A stretch of 11,098 bases of DNA from Clostridiales bacterium. GTDB taxonomy: Bacteria > Bacillota > Clostridia > Oscillospirales > Oscillospiraceae. Under the pieces are notes generated by a model. That model ran no database searches, was not told the origin of the DNA, and saw nothing but the letters and a program-made list of their open reading frames with translations. Location: assembly GCA_003533405.1 (NCBI GenBank), contig DQDL01000102.1, positions 1 through 11,098 on the forward strand. The letters are read 5' to 3'. The number at the start of each line of letters is the position of its first letter. Positions within the stretch are counted from its first letter, which is position 1. This document shows positions 1-6,572 of the stretch, piece by piece. A program made the position numbers and the translations under genes.

Positions 1-81
1 GAAGATGAACTTCACACGAGAGTTATCGGCCAGAATGAGGCAGATTTTCGTTCAGGCAAAGATAAAGCCCGACGGGCATAA
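1..81 (+). pseudogene. Truncated Clp-family AAA+ ATPase fragment (clpC/clpB-like)
   Basis: Frame 1 is open from the window edge. Its first 14 codons read EDELHTRVIGQNEA, which matches the conserved opening of the second AAA+ module in ClpA/ClpB/ClpC unfoldases (family pattern L-x-x-R-V-I-G-Q-x-E-A). In intact family members this is followed by a V-x-A-(V/I) helix and the Walker A loop. Here the Clp-like match stops at about base 42, exactly where the dispersed repeat starts, and the frame runs on through repeat DNA to a TAA at 79-81. The gene is therefore broken, either by insertion of the repeat or by a rearrangement at it; the 5' part lies outside the window. No Walker motif or other Clp sequence is seen downstream. 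The motif is short but distinctive. Which Clp paralogue it was cannot be told. Confidence 0.55.
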
Positions 82-161
82 TGGAGATATATGGACTAGG
101 GGTTTAGCGAAGCATGGGCGGAAAGCTGCCCGTCAAAACCGATAGTGTTCGGCTCCCGTCA
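41..161. repeat. Dispersed repeat, left copy of a ~120-bp inverted pair
   Basis: This 121-bp segment is repeated in inverted orientation at 10699-10820. By eye about 114 of 122 aligned columns agree, with one 1-base gap, and 45-105 is identical over 61 bases. It contains a perfect small palindrome (GCCCGACGGGC, 67-77) and a second weak hairpin near 138-154. An 11-bp inverted pair, TTTTCGTTCAG at 45-55 and CTGAACGAAAA at 168-178, brackets it, so the unit may be about 135 bp long with short terminal inverted repeats, like a MITE. No transposase or target-site duplication is visible. On the minus strand it holds a short reading frame (79 to 23) beginning MPVGLYLCLNENL, the same peptide as in the right copy. 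Confidence 0.85.
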
Positions 162-337
162 ACTTATCTGAACGAAAAATAGCTCGCCCAAAACTGCTGC
201 GCACCCTGTAAAGTAAAAAGGAAAAGAGTTTTTACAGGGCGAATTATCCTTGTCTAAACCCGCCCCCATGTAACCCGTGGGGAGCGATTTTCGTCATTCC
301 GGCCAAAATTTGCGCCCGTTTTTCGGCACATTGCCTA
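162..337. other. Intergenic region with one hairpin
   Basis: No gene is visible between the repeat and the promoter of the LRR protein. The stretch 168-209 resembles, in direct orientation, the segment starting at 10806 on the right side: both begin CTGAACGAAAA and later share AAAACTGC. A 9-bp hairpin lies at 204-239 (CCCTGTAAA pairing with TTTACAGGG, 18-nt loop). It has no T tract after it, so it is not a convincing terminator. Its counterpart on the right (10843-10884) occupies the equivalent place with a different sequence. Confidence 0.5.
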
Positions 338-366
338 TTGGAAAACGCAAACGGGCTTGGTATGAT
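338..366 (+). promoter_or_regulatory. Probable sigma-A promoter of the LRR-Fn3 gene
   Basis: TTGGAA (338-343) and TATGAT (361-366) are separated by exactly 17 bp. The -10 box has 5 of 6 consensus bases and the -35 box 4 of 6. Transcription would begin near 373, giving a leader of about 40 nt before the start codon at 414, with AGGAGG at 403-408. Confidence 0.5.
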
Positions 367-413
367 ACAAAAAAAGCAGTTAATAAGCCTGCGACAAACG
401 ATAGGAGGAAAAA

Positions 414-2363
414 ATGAAAAAGAAAATTTTAAGTATATTTCTTGCATTTTGCCTGATATTCAGCCTGCTGCCCATGGGCGCATCGGCGGATGAGGCGCAC
501 AGCGGCACCTGCGGCGATGACCTCACATGGGTGCTCAAGGACGGCGTTCTCACCATCTCCGGCACGGGCAAAATGGCCGATTATAATTTTGAAACCATTC
601 ACGGAAGAAGTCAGCCTTGGGGCATGTATATCTACCAGATAAAGAGCGTCGTCATCGAAAACGGCGTTACGAGCATCGGCAATCATGCATTCAAGGACTG
701 CTCTAACCTGACCAAGGTAACTGTCCCGGGCAGCGTTGAGAGCATCGGCACCGGCGCATTTTACGACTGCACCGCTCTGACCGATGTATCGATCGCAAAC
801 GGGGTGAAGAGCATTGGCGACCATGCGTTCAAGGGCTGCAATAAGCTCGTGAGCATCACGCTTCCCGACAGTGTTGAGCAGCTCGGCATTTTTGCGTTCA
901 GATACTGCACTAAGCTCAAGACCGCAGTGCTCTCGAAGGGCATGACGCAGATAGGCGAAAGGACATTCTCCTATTGCTACGACCTCGAGCGTGTCACCAT
1001 CCCCAAAGGCGTGACCAAGATAGGCGACAATGTCTTTGATTACTGCACCGATCTTGCAGACATCGTCTACGGCGGCACAAAGGAAGCATGGGAGGCAATG
1101 GGCTGCACCTTCCCCAAGACGCAGACCGTGAAGATCCACTATAACTGCGATTCGTTTGACGGCCACTATGTTCCCGTGAAGGTCGTTGAGCCTACCTGCA
1201 AACTGTCGGGTCAGATCGACTATCTATGCCCCTGCGGCTATGAATACACCGAATATATTCCCGGAGGGCATGATTACGCCTATGTAAAAACGGTCTCCTC
1301 GACCTGCTCCGAGCATGGCTATGACCTGCTCGAGTGCAAAAAGTGCGGCGCAGAGAAGAAGGATTACAAGGACGATGAGCTAAAGGCACATACATATGTC
1401 GACAAGGTAGTTGAGCCTGCCTGCCTCACCGGTGGCTACACCGAGCATAAGTGCTCCGTCTGCGGCAGCAGCTATAAGGACACCCTCGTGCAGCCCCTCG
1501 GCCACAGCTACAAGGGCGGTAAGTGCACCCGCTGCGGCGCAGTCGATGCAAGCTTCAGACCCGATGCCCCCGAGCTCAAGATAACCACCTCATCCGGCCA
1601 CCCGAAAATTTACTGGGACGCAGTTGACGGTGCGGCAAAGTATTGGGTGTACCGCTCCACAGACGGCAAGAACTTTAAGTATTACGACAGGACGAATAAT
1701 ACAAGCTACACCAATAAGTCGACCGAGATCGGCACGACCTACTATTATAAAGTAAAGGCCGTTGCGGTCGTGAGCGGCAAGGATGTTGCCTCCGACTACA
1801 GCGTCACAAAGAGCATCCAGTGCCGCCCCGCAGCACCGAGCGTGAGCATTTACCGCACAAACGGCAAGCCGCAGCTCAAGTGGAGCGCAGTTGACGGTGC
1901 ATCGAAATATTGGATCTACCGCTCGACCGACGGCGTGAACTTCAGCTACTACGACAGCACCACGAAGCTCAGCTACACCAACAGCGCCGCAGCCTCCGGC
2001 ACGAAGTATTACTACCGTGTCAAAGCGGTCGCGGTCGTAAACGGCAAAAATGTCGCCTCCGCAAACAGCAATACTAAGGAGCTGATGACCACGCTTGCGA
2101 CCCCGTCCGTCAGCATCACGACTGTGAGCGGCAAGCCGAAAATTACATGGAAAGCGGTCACCGGTGCGGACAAATACTATGTATATCGCTCCACAGACGG
2201 CAAGAGCTTCAGCTACTGGGACAGTACCACGAACCTCAGCTACACCAACCTCAGCGCAAGCAAGAACACCAAGTACTACTTCAAGGTGAAGGCCGTCTGC
2301 GCCTCAAATTCCAACGCAAATTCGGCACAAAGCAGCGCTGTCAGCATAACCGCAACTAAATAA
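414..2363 (+). CDS. Secreted BspA-like LRR protein with Cys repeats and three Fn3 domains
   Basis: Probably a surface-exposed adhesin or binding protein; no enzymatic motif is seen. Residues 1-25 form a signal peptide (KKK start, hydrophobic core, cleavage after ASA). The segment beginning SGTCGDDLTW is the usual opening of BspA-like proteins. About residues 77-222 hold five to six LRR_5 units of roughly 23 aa (pattern SIGxxAFxxCxxLxxVxIPxxV). Residues 257-377 carry cysteine-rich repeats with CxxC/CxC pairs, ending CTRCG at 371-375. Residues 382-649 are three Fn3-like domains of about 90 aa, each with a Y-x-V/I-YRSTDG strand and a YYxKVKAV strand. The start is fixed by AGGAGG five bases before ATG. 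There is no LPxTG signal, transmembrane tail or SLH domain, so the mature protein is either released or held non-covalently. It is monocistronic and ends before a strong hairpin. LRR_5 and Fn3 assignments are firm; the ligand is unknown. Confidence 0.9.
   Translation: MKKKILSIFLAFCLIFSLLPMGASADEAHSGTCGDDLTWVLKDGVLTISGTGKMADYNFETIHGRSQPWGMYIYQIKSVVIENGVTSIGNHAFKDCSNLTKVTVPGSVESIGTGAFYDCTALTDVSIANGVKSIGDHAFKGCNKLVSITLPDSVEQLGIFAFRYCTKLKTAVLSKGMTQIGERTFSYCYDLERVTIPKGVTKIGDNVFDYCTDLADIVYGGTKEAWEAMGCTFPKTQTVKIHYNCDSFDGHYVPVKVVEPTCKLSGQIDYLCPCGYEYTEYIPGGHDYAYVKTVSSTCSEHGYDLLECKKCGAEKKDYKDDELKAHTYVDKVVEPACLTGGYTEHKCSVCGSSYKDTLVQPLGHSYKGGKCTRCGAVDASFRPDAPELKITTSSGHPKIYWDAVDGAAKYWVYRSTDGKNFKYYDRTNNTSYTNKSTEIGTTYYYKVKAVAVVSGKDVASDYSVTKSIQCRPAAPSVSIYRTNGKPQLKWSAVDGASKYWIYRSTDGVNFSYYDSTTKLSYTNSAAASGTKYYYRVKAVAVVNGKNVASANSNTKELMTTLATPSVSITTVSGKPKITWKAVTGADKYYVYRSTDGKSFSYWDSTTNLSYTNLSASKNTKYYFKVKAVCASNSNANSAQSSAVSITATK
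1182..1542 (+). repeat. Cys/His-rich repeat block in the LRR protein
   Basis: About three degenerate units follow the pattern V-x-P/S-T/A-C-x(3)-G-x(4-6)-C-x(1-2)-C-G, then 10-15 residues, then G-H or A-H followed by an aromatic residue: EPTCKLSG...CPCG...GGHDY, SSTCSEHG...CKKCG...KAHTY, EPACLTGG...CSVCG...LGHSY, then a closing CTRCG. The same unit occurs at the C terminus of the C69 peptidase in this window. Three Cys plus one His per unit would allow zinc binding, but that is inference. Confidence 0.75.
1557..2360 (+). repeat. Three tandem Fn3-coding units (~270 bp each)
   Basis: Units start near 1557, 1822 and 2092. They remain similar at the DNA level: CGCTCCACAGACGGCAAG occurs in units 1 and 3, and CTCAGCTACACCAAC in units 2 and 3. 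This suggests fairly recent duplication and possible copy-number variation between strains. Confidence 0.85.
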
Positions 2364-2385
2364 AGCAAAATGGGCATTTGACCCA

Positions 2386-2415
2386 AACACCCCCGTGCAC
2401 TCGCACGGGGGTGTT
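2386..2415. terminator. Strong hairpin between convergent genes
   Basis: A perfect 13-bp GC-rich stem (AACACCCCCGTGC with its complement) closes over an ACTC loop. It sits 23 bases after the LRR gene stop and 5 bases beyond the stop of the leftward operon, so it can serve both strands. The T tracts are weak on both sides, so termination efficiency is uncertain. Confidence 0.65.
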
Positions 2416-2419
2416 GATC

Positions 2420-2917
2420 TTATGGCTTTTCACTCGTGATGTAATCCTGCGTTTCGTCTTGGCTGTCATCCGAAAGCTCGGGCGGGAGGTTTTCAATTTC
2501 TTCGGTAAGTGCCTTGAGTTCGTCTATATCAACGATCAACAGAGCCATACCGTCCCGCACTTCCGGATAAATTTCAAGAGCGTCGAGCTTTTCGGACACC
2601 TCTTGTCTATACTTGCTGTTGGGGAAAACATTTTGAGCGACGGCGTGAACAAGCTTCCCGAGTTCATCCCATTTTTCGTCCTTGGAAACAAGAAATTGGT
2701 CTAATTTGTCCAGTGTTATATAATCGTTTGTGTACACTTCAGGGTCGTGTTTAAGATAAACATCCCGTGTATAATAGAAAGCGCTCTCTATCCGTGAGAT
2801 GTTATACAGCTCCTCGAGATTTTCCTTGTAGTTATGCAGCCTGATAAGGCTGAAAACAAGCGCCACCGCCAGCACGGCGGATAGAACGCACAGCAGAGTT
2901 TGTTTTGATTTGCTCAT
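2420..2917 (-). CDS. Small membrane-anchored protein of unknown function, last gene of the ECF operon
   Basis: 165 aa, family not recognised. Residues 1-7 are basic and polar and 8-27 form one hydrophobic segment with no clear signal peptidase site, so it is probably an N-in bitopic protein with residues 28-165 outside the membrane. The outer part is highly charged and predicted mostly helical, with an acidic tail (about 138-165, rich in D, E and S). The start is fixed by AAGGAGG four bases before ATG; this site overlaps the TAA of the preceding gene, 9 bp away, which indicates translational coupling. Its operon position after the sigma and anti-sigma genes suggests an envelope role, possibly as regulator, chaperone or partner of the exported proteins. 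That role is inference only. Confidence 0.8.
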   Translation of the reverse strand: MSKSKQTLLCVLSAVLAVALVFSLIRLHNYKENLEELYNISRIESAFYYTRDVYLKHDPEVYTNDYITLDKLDQFLVSKDEKWDELGKLVHAVAQNVFPNSKYRQEVSEKLDALEIYPEVRDGMALLIVDIDELKALTEEIENLPPELSDDSQDETQDYITSEKP

Positions 2918-2926
2918 AATTCCTCC

Positions 2927-3916
2927 TTAAAATGATAAGTACAGAGTTACACTTCCAGTTGCGACGATATGCTCGGTAACAGCAAGCGTGCCGTGCGGAA
3001 CGGGCTTGACACCGTTTTTGTTCAAAAACAGGTGCATGACCATGCCCTTAGCTTTGGTAGAAGTAGAGTAATTCATTGGAGTCCAAGCCACATGAGTGGA
3101 AAGATCAAATGTAAAGTTATTTTGATTTATAGAAGAGACAGATGTTGGCGTAGAGAAGGAGGGAACAGCAATTTTGATTTCTAAAAGATTAAAAAAGTAA
3201 CTAAAAATCTGAGAAAAATCGGGTGCTGGATTGATTCCAGTAGGATTTGCGGACCTAATTGTATAGCTGCTGGGAACATAGCCGGTGACTTTGATTCTGG
3301 TAATCCATTCGCCGACACGAGAGTCAGTTGTGTTAAATCTAATAGACAACTGTTTTTCATCGTCGGGCTTCCAGTATGCTTCGATTTTGAGACCCTTTCC
3401 CGACTTCGACAGCATGCGCCCTGCGGCTGTCGCCATGAGTTCACCGCCCTGTGATGCATTTTGAAGCTCATCTTCTGTATTCGCTGTATTAGCCAGCTCG
3501 GCAAATAGGTTTACCATCTTTTGAAGCCTGTCGCCGCCAAAGGAATAGCACTCGGTATCATTGGTTATATCAATATAATATTCGTCGCTGTATTTTTCGA
3601 TAATAAACGAAACCCCTGTGCCTGTGATTTCTGCCGAGTAGGTGTTTTCGTTCATCTTATCCGCAGTTACTTCTGCCGGAAGATTAAGTCCGTCAACGGT
3701 CGGGGAAACGCTGATGTTTGTAAGCCGGAGGTGATCGGCGGTTTCGATCACACGGGCATTGAGAGTATAGTCGTATTTTGAATCGATTCGGCTGCCATCC
3801 ATTTCATAGGAAAAGCCGGAGAGGGAAACCTGTGTTCCTGCTTCCGCTGCAAATGCCGGTACACACAGCGAAGCACACATTATCAAAGTCAGCAGCATGG
3901 CGATAAACTTTTTCAT
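2927..3916 (-). CDS. Secreted protein of unknown function (329 aa) in the ECF operon
   Basis: Residues 1-24 are a classical signal peptide (MKKFIAMLLT start, cleavage after AFA or AFAA). The mature part is rich in alternating polar/hydrophobic strands, Thr, Ser and Asn, consistent with a beta-rich extracellular protein; a central stretch (about 125-165) looks helical. No catalytic motif, repeat, transmembrane tail or sorting signal is visible and no family is recognised. An in-frame ATG 72 bases upstream would add 24 mostly polar residues before the signal peptide and has no Shine-Dalgarno site. The ATG at 3916 has AAGGAG 8 bases upstream and puts the signal peptide at the N terminus, so it is chosen. 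It lies 112 bp after the preceding gene, the only large gap but one in the operon, with no clear promoter there. Its DNA is visibly more AT-rich than the sigma gene. Confidence 0.8.
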   Translation of the reverse strand: MKKFIAMLLTLIMCASLCVPAFAAEAGTQVSLSGFSYEMDGSRIDSKYDYTLNARVIETADHLRLTNISVSPTVDGLNLPAEVTADKMNENTYSAEITGTGVSFIIEKYSDEYYIDITNDTECYSFGGDRLQKMVNLFAELANTANTEDELQNASQGGELMATAAGRMLSKSGKGLKIEAYWKPDDEKQLSIRFNTTDSRVGEWITRIKVTGYVPSSYTIRSANPTGINPAPDFSQIFSYFFNLLEIKIAVPSFSTPTSVSSINQNNFTFDLSTHVAWTPMNYSTSTKAKGMVMHLFLNKNGVKPVPHGTLAVTEHIVATGSVTLYLSF

Positions 3917-4028
3917 AAGTAATTCTCCTTTATATTTTATGTTGTTTGCTGTTGATTTATTGACTTCTATCCTCTTGTTGTTGGGCATAGCCCATCGGAA
4001 TCACCCCATATCTTTATAAATCGGTCGT

Positions 4029-4382
4029 TTACGGACAAGTCTTAGTGGTCGACGATGCGGTGAACGATACGCCGTCAATAGTTCCGTATGCCTTTAGCGT
4101 GTATGTTGCATTTCTTGTAACTGCCTTTGTTTTTAAAATGGTTAGCGAGGATTTCGCTGTTGCAGGCCACGATGCTATGCGAGTGTTGCCCTTCCACAGC
4201 TCAAGCGTTGCACTGATATTTGAGCCAACATTTGTAATGCTGAACATACAGGTGGCGGTTGTTCCGCTAAACGATAGTTTGGGCTTAGGAGCGGCTTCAC
4301 GAGCTTCTGCACCATCAGTTATATATACCAGCGAGAGCGCCAGAACGCAGACCAACAAGATTGCAATAAACCGTCTTTTCAT
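4029..4382 (-). CDS. Small secreted Ig-like protein (117 aa) in the ECF operon
   Basis: The signal peptide covers residues 1-27 (MKRR start, cleavage near AEA). The remaining 90 residues look like one small beta-sandwich: alternating strands around ATCMFSITNVGSNISATLEL, the stretch LWKGNTRIASW, and TYTLKAYGTIDG. There are two mature cysteines, C45 near the first strand and C116 two residues from the end, well placed to form one disulfide. The pattern resembles small secreted single-domain proteins common in gut Clostridia, but no named family can be assigned. GGAGGTG lies 5 bases before ATG. The gene follows the anti-sigma gene by about 90 bp and is likely an exported product of the regulon, for example a secreted effector or the protein whose state is sensed. 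Confidence 0.78.
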   Translation of the reverse strand: MKRRFIAILLVCVLALSLVYITDGAEAREAAPKPKLSFSGTTATCMFSITNVGSNISATLELWKGNTRIASWPATAKSSLTILKTKAVTRNATYTLKAYGTIDGVSFTASSTTKTCP

Positions 4383-4473
4383 AAAAACACCTCCCTCCCT
4401 GTCAATTTACTCTTAACCATGTAAACGACGGGGAGGGAGAAATGGGGACATTATTTTTTGAAATTTTTATTTT

Positions 4474-5178
4474 TTATTTTGTGGCTTCTGCCAAATATAT
4501 ATGCTCTGCTATTTTGAACATGGTATCTCTATCGATTGAGGCGGAAATTGTAAAGCAAATATTACTTTCCTCATCGAAGATAAAGAGAATGTTGGTGTCT
4601 TCATCCTTGGGCGCTTGATAAAAGTCGGCGGGCATGCCGTTGATCTTAGTTTTTTCGAGATTAATTTCCTCATCGGGGATGACCATAGGCGCAGTGCCGT
4701 CATCCATGTAGTCGTACTCAAAAACGAAAAGCTGGTCTGTTGTTGGATTTGTATATATTGCCTTGTAGTATATGTCGATGTAGAGCACATCAGTTTCTTC
4801 AAAGCCCTCGGGTATCCACCCAAGTCCGTACAGAGGCAGAGTTTCTTCCGGCGCTTCCGTGTAGAAATGATAGAGCATGTTGCCATCAATCAGTTCCCTT
4901 GCCCACTTGAGCACGGCCGCCCTCGCCGTGGGGCTTGCGGCCATCACTGCGCCGAGAGCGAGCGTCGCCGCAAGGACGATGACGGCGGCGTAGCGTATCA
5001 CCGTGTACCATATCTGCCGCTTCTGCCGGTGCAAAAGCTTATCCATTTTCGCCGTGAAATCGTCCGAAAACTCATGCTCACACTCGGCTCGGGAGGGGAG
5101 ACTGCTAAGCATCGACCCGGCGACGAGCTGCGCTGCCGCTTTGAGGTCGTTATCATCAAAAAATGCGTCATTCGGCAT
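4474..5178 (-). CDS. Membrane anti-sigma factor, DUF4367-type
   Basis: 234 aa. Residues 1-56 are cytoplasmic and charged, and would bind the sigma factor. Residues about 60-81 form one transmembrane helix (YAAVIVLAATLALGAVMA). Residues 82-234 lie outside the cell and contain a DUF4367-like domain: LGWIPEGFEE at about 119-128, alternating Tyr-rich strands, and the closing sequence ISASIDRDTMFKIAEHI. The H-x3-C-x2-C zinc anti-sigma motif is absent, so this is not a ZAS-type protein. The start is the ATG at 5178. It overlaps the end of the sigma gene by 11 bp and has GGAGG in the sigma coding tail, so the two are probably translationally coupled and made in proportion. An upstream in-frame ATG at 5226 lies deep in the sigma gene and is not favoured. 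DUF4367 proteins are commonly encoded next to ECF sigma genes. The signal sensed is unknown. Confidence 0.87.
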   Translation of the reverse strand: MPNDAFFDDNDLKAAAQLVAGSMLSSLPSRAECEHEFSDDFTAKMDKLLHRQKRQIWYTVIRYAAVIVLAATLALGAVMAASPTARAAVLKWARELIDGNMLYHFYTEAPEETLPLYGLGWIPEGFEETDVLYIDIYYKAIYTNPTTDQLFVFEYDYMDDGTAPMVIPDEEINLEKTKINGMPADFYQAPKDEDTNILFIFDEESNICFTISASIDRDTMFKIAEHIYLAEATK

Positions 5179-5695
5179 AGCTAAAGTCTCCCTCCTCCAT
5201 TCGTTTTTTGAGTGAGTTTTTGGCACGGGTCAGCTGCTTTTTCATCGCCGCATACGACACGCCGAAGAAATCGGCAAGCTCCGTGGTCGTGTAGCCGTTA
5301 TAATACCGCAGCAACAGTATCTCACGGGCGTGTGCGGGCAGGCTCGCCATCGCATCGGCAAGACCGTTGTCGCCGGGCAGGGGGATGTCGATGCCGTGAA
5401 CGGCCTCGTTCATGCCGACCTCCGCCTGACGGCTTCGCTTACGCAGGAGGTCTATCGCCTTGCGCTCGACTATTATAACGACGAAAGCACGGGTTTGGGG
5501 ACATTCGATCGCTTTTATCTTTGAAAAATTTTCAGCGAGCGATATAAACGCCTGATGCACGGCGTCCTCGGCGTCCTGCGCATTGTGCAGAATGTTGTTT
5601 GCCGTGTAAAACATGAGCCCACGGTAGGTCTCGTACAGCGCCGCAAACTGGAGCTTTTCCTCCTCGCCCTCGATCATCTGCAAGTAAACGATCAT
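5168..5695 (-). CDS. ECF-type RNA polymerase sigma factor
   Basis: 175 aa, the normal length for an ECF (group 4) sigma factor. Region 2 spans about residues 16-85, with the DAEDAVHQAFISLAEN core-binding and -10 recognition helices and the ERKAIDLLRKR segment. Region 4 spans about 112-167, with LPAHAREILLLRYYNGYTTTELADFFG followed by the SYAAMKKQLTRAKNSL recognition helix. There is no region 1.1 or 3. A longer frame starts at 5785, but a sigma-A promoter places the transcript start near 5713, downstream of that codon, and a G-rich ribosome binding site (AGAGGGGGGG) precedes the ATG at 5695. It heads the five-gene leftward operon and overlaps the anti-sigma gene by 11 bp. The housekeeping-type promoter implies a basal supply of the inactive sigma/anti-sigma pair; an additional self-driven promoter was not evident. 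Confidence 0.93.
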   Translation of the reverse strand: MIVYLQMIEGEEEKLQFAALYETYRGLMFYTANNILHNAQDAEDAVHQAFISLAENFSKIKAIECPQTRAFVVIIVERKAIDLLRKRSRQAEVGMNEAVHGIDIPLPGDNGLADAMASLPAHAREILLLRYYNGYTTTELADFFGVSYAAMKKQLTRAKNSLKKRMEEGDFSYAE

Positions 5696-5719
5696 CGAAC
5701 CGCCCCCCCTCTGCAAATG

Positions 5720-5748
5720 ATTATAACATTGTGTTAAGATGGTGTAAA
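5720..5748 (-). promoter_or_regulatory. Sigma-A promoter of the ECF sigma operon
   Basis: Read on the minus strand: TTTACA (5748-5743), a 17-bp spacer, and a perfect TATAAT (5725-5720). The predicted start near 5713 gives a leader of only about 18 nt containing the G-rich ribosome binding site. This rules out the longer sigma start at 5785. Confidence 0.8.
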
Positions 5749-5767
5749 TATGTAAATGTTTGCCCTC

Positions 5768-5796
5768 TTGACATTGCCGCCGCAATAGGGCATAGT
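5768..5796 (+). promoter_or_regulatory. Probable sigma-A promoter of the lipoprotein gene
   Basis: A perfect TTGACA (5768-5773) is followed after 17 bp by CATAGT (5791-5796, 4 of 6 consensus). Transcription would start near 5803, about 20 nt before the ATG, with GGAG at 5815-5818. Its -35 box lies only about 20 bp from the -35 box of the divergent sigma promoter, so the two could interfere with each other or share a regulator. Confidence 0.55.
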
Positions 5797-5823
5797 TAAG
5801 TTATCATTTTAAGTGGAGCGCTT

Positions 5824-6540
5824 ATGAAAACGAAGATGACAAACAGAATATCGGCGATTTTGCTTGCAGCAGCGATGCTCATGCTAAGCGCCTGCTCGGC
5901 ACCGGCGCCCGAGCCGCAGCCGACCGCAACGCCCGAGCCCACGGGGATAGACCTCTGGGTGCAGGCAGCCGAGGAGCGGTACAACATGAAATACGACGGC
6001 TTCGCCGGATATTGGGACAGCATGTGCGACGGCTTTTACGGCGACAGCGTCAAGACCATCCTGTCTATCATCCACTTTGACGACAAGGACAAGGAGGTCG
6101 CCGAAAAGCGTGCGGAATACGCCGACAAGTACGGCGACGACTGGCGCTATACGGTCATTGACCGCAGTGAAACGCAGCTTGACGAAAAGGCGTGCAGCGA
6201 TTTTGCAGATGAGCTCGAGGATATCTCGAAGAAGGCGAATGTGCTCGTTTCCGCCGCCGAAAAGTGGGACGAGCAGGCGTGGCAGGATTACGCAAGCGCC
6301 CACGACTGCACGACAGATGAGGCGAAAACGCTCGTTGCGGCATATAAAGCGATAAGCGAAAAATCGCACGATGCGCAGGTCACGAACGCCGTCGACCTCA
6401 CGCTGACGCTCGAATTTTCCGGCAGCAAGACAAAAACTTTGCAGACCACGGAGCAAAACACCGTCTACGAGGTAAACGGCGTGTATGTTTCCGAAATGCT
6501 CCTCGACTACTCCTACTCATTATTAAATCTAGCATGCTAA
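5824..6540 (+). CDS. Lipoprotein of unknown function, divergent from the ECF operon
   Basis: 238 aa with a lipoprotein signal peptide: the basic start MKTKMTNR, a hydrophobic run, and lipobox LSAC with C24 as the lipidated cysteine. A Pro/Ala/Thr/Glu linker (about 25-40, PAPEPQPTATPEPTG) follows, then a charged globular part of about 200 residues that looks helical, rich in D, E, K and Y, with a final beta-like stretch (VDLTLTLEFSG, then NTVYEVNGVYVSEMLL). The last residue is a cysteine. No family is recognised. GGAG 5 bases before ATG supports the start. It is the only gene pointing right from the sigma operon's regulatory region, so it may be part of the same envelope response, but no ECF-type promoter could be pinned down. 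It ends directly at a terminator. Confidence 0.85.
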   Translation: MKTKMTNRISAILLAAAMLMLSACSAPAPEPQPTATPEPTGIDLWVQAAEERYNMKYDGFAGYWDSMCDGFYGDSVKTILSIIHFDDKDKEVAEKRAEYADKYGDDWRYTVIDRSETQLDEKACSDFADELEDISKKANVLVSAAEKWDEQAWQDYASAHDCTTDEAKTLVAAYKAISEKSHDAQVTNAVDLTLTLEFSGSKTKTLQTTEQNTVYEVNGVYVSEMLLDYSYSLLNLAC

Positions 6541-6572
6541 AAACTCTGAACCGCTTGGTTCAGAGTTTTTTC
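6541..6572. terminator. Bidirectional terminator between convergent genes
   Basis: A 12-bp stem (AAACTCTGAACC with its complement, 6541-6568) with a GCTT loop is followed by six Ts on the plus strand. The A-rich left flank gives a T run on the minus strand, so it serves both the lipoprotein gene and the leftward ligase gene, whose stop codon starts at 6573. Confidence 0.9.

Noticed and set aside
204..239. Terminator after the left repeat
   Set aside because: The 9-bp stem has an 18-nt loop and no T tract, and there is no intact upstream gene for it to end.
429..1166. 245-aa antisense frame opposite the LRR protein
   Set aside because: A shadow of the GC-rich LRR coding strand, with periodic repeats that mirror the LRR units and no start signals.
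4615..5184. 189-aa plus-strand frame over the anti-sigma gene
   Set aside because: It opposes a gene with recognised domain order and translational coupling; no signal or motif of its own.
5696..5785. 30-residue N-terminal extension of the sigma factor
   Set aside because: The predicted transcript starts near 5713, downstream of that codon, and the extension does not resemble sigma region 2.
5884..6456. 190-aa minus-strand frame over the lipoprotein gene
   Set aside because: The plus-strand frame has a lipobox, promoter and terminator; this one has none of these.
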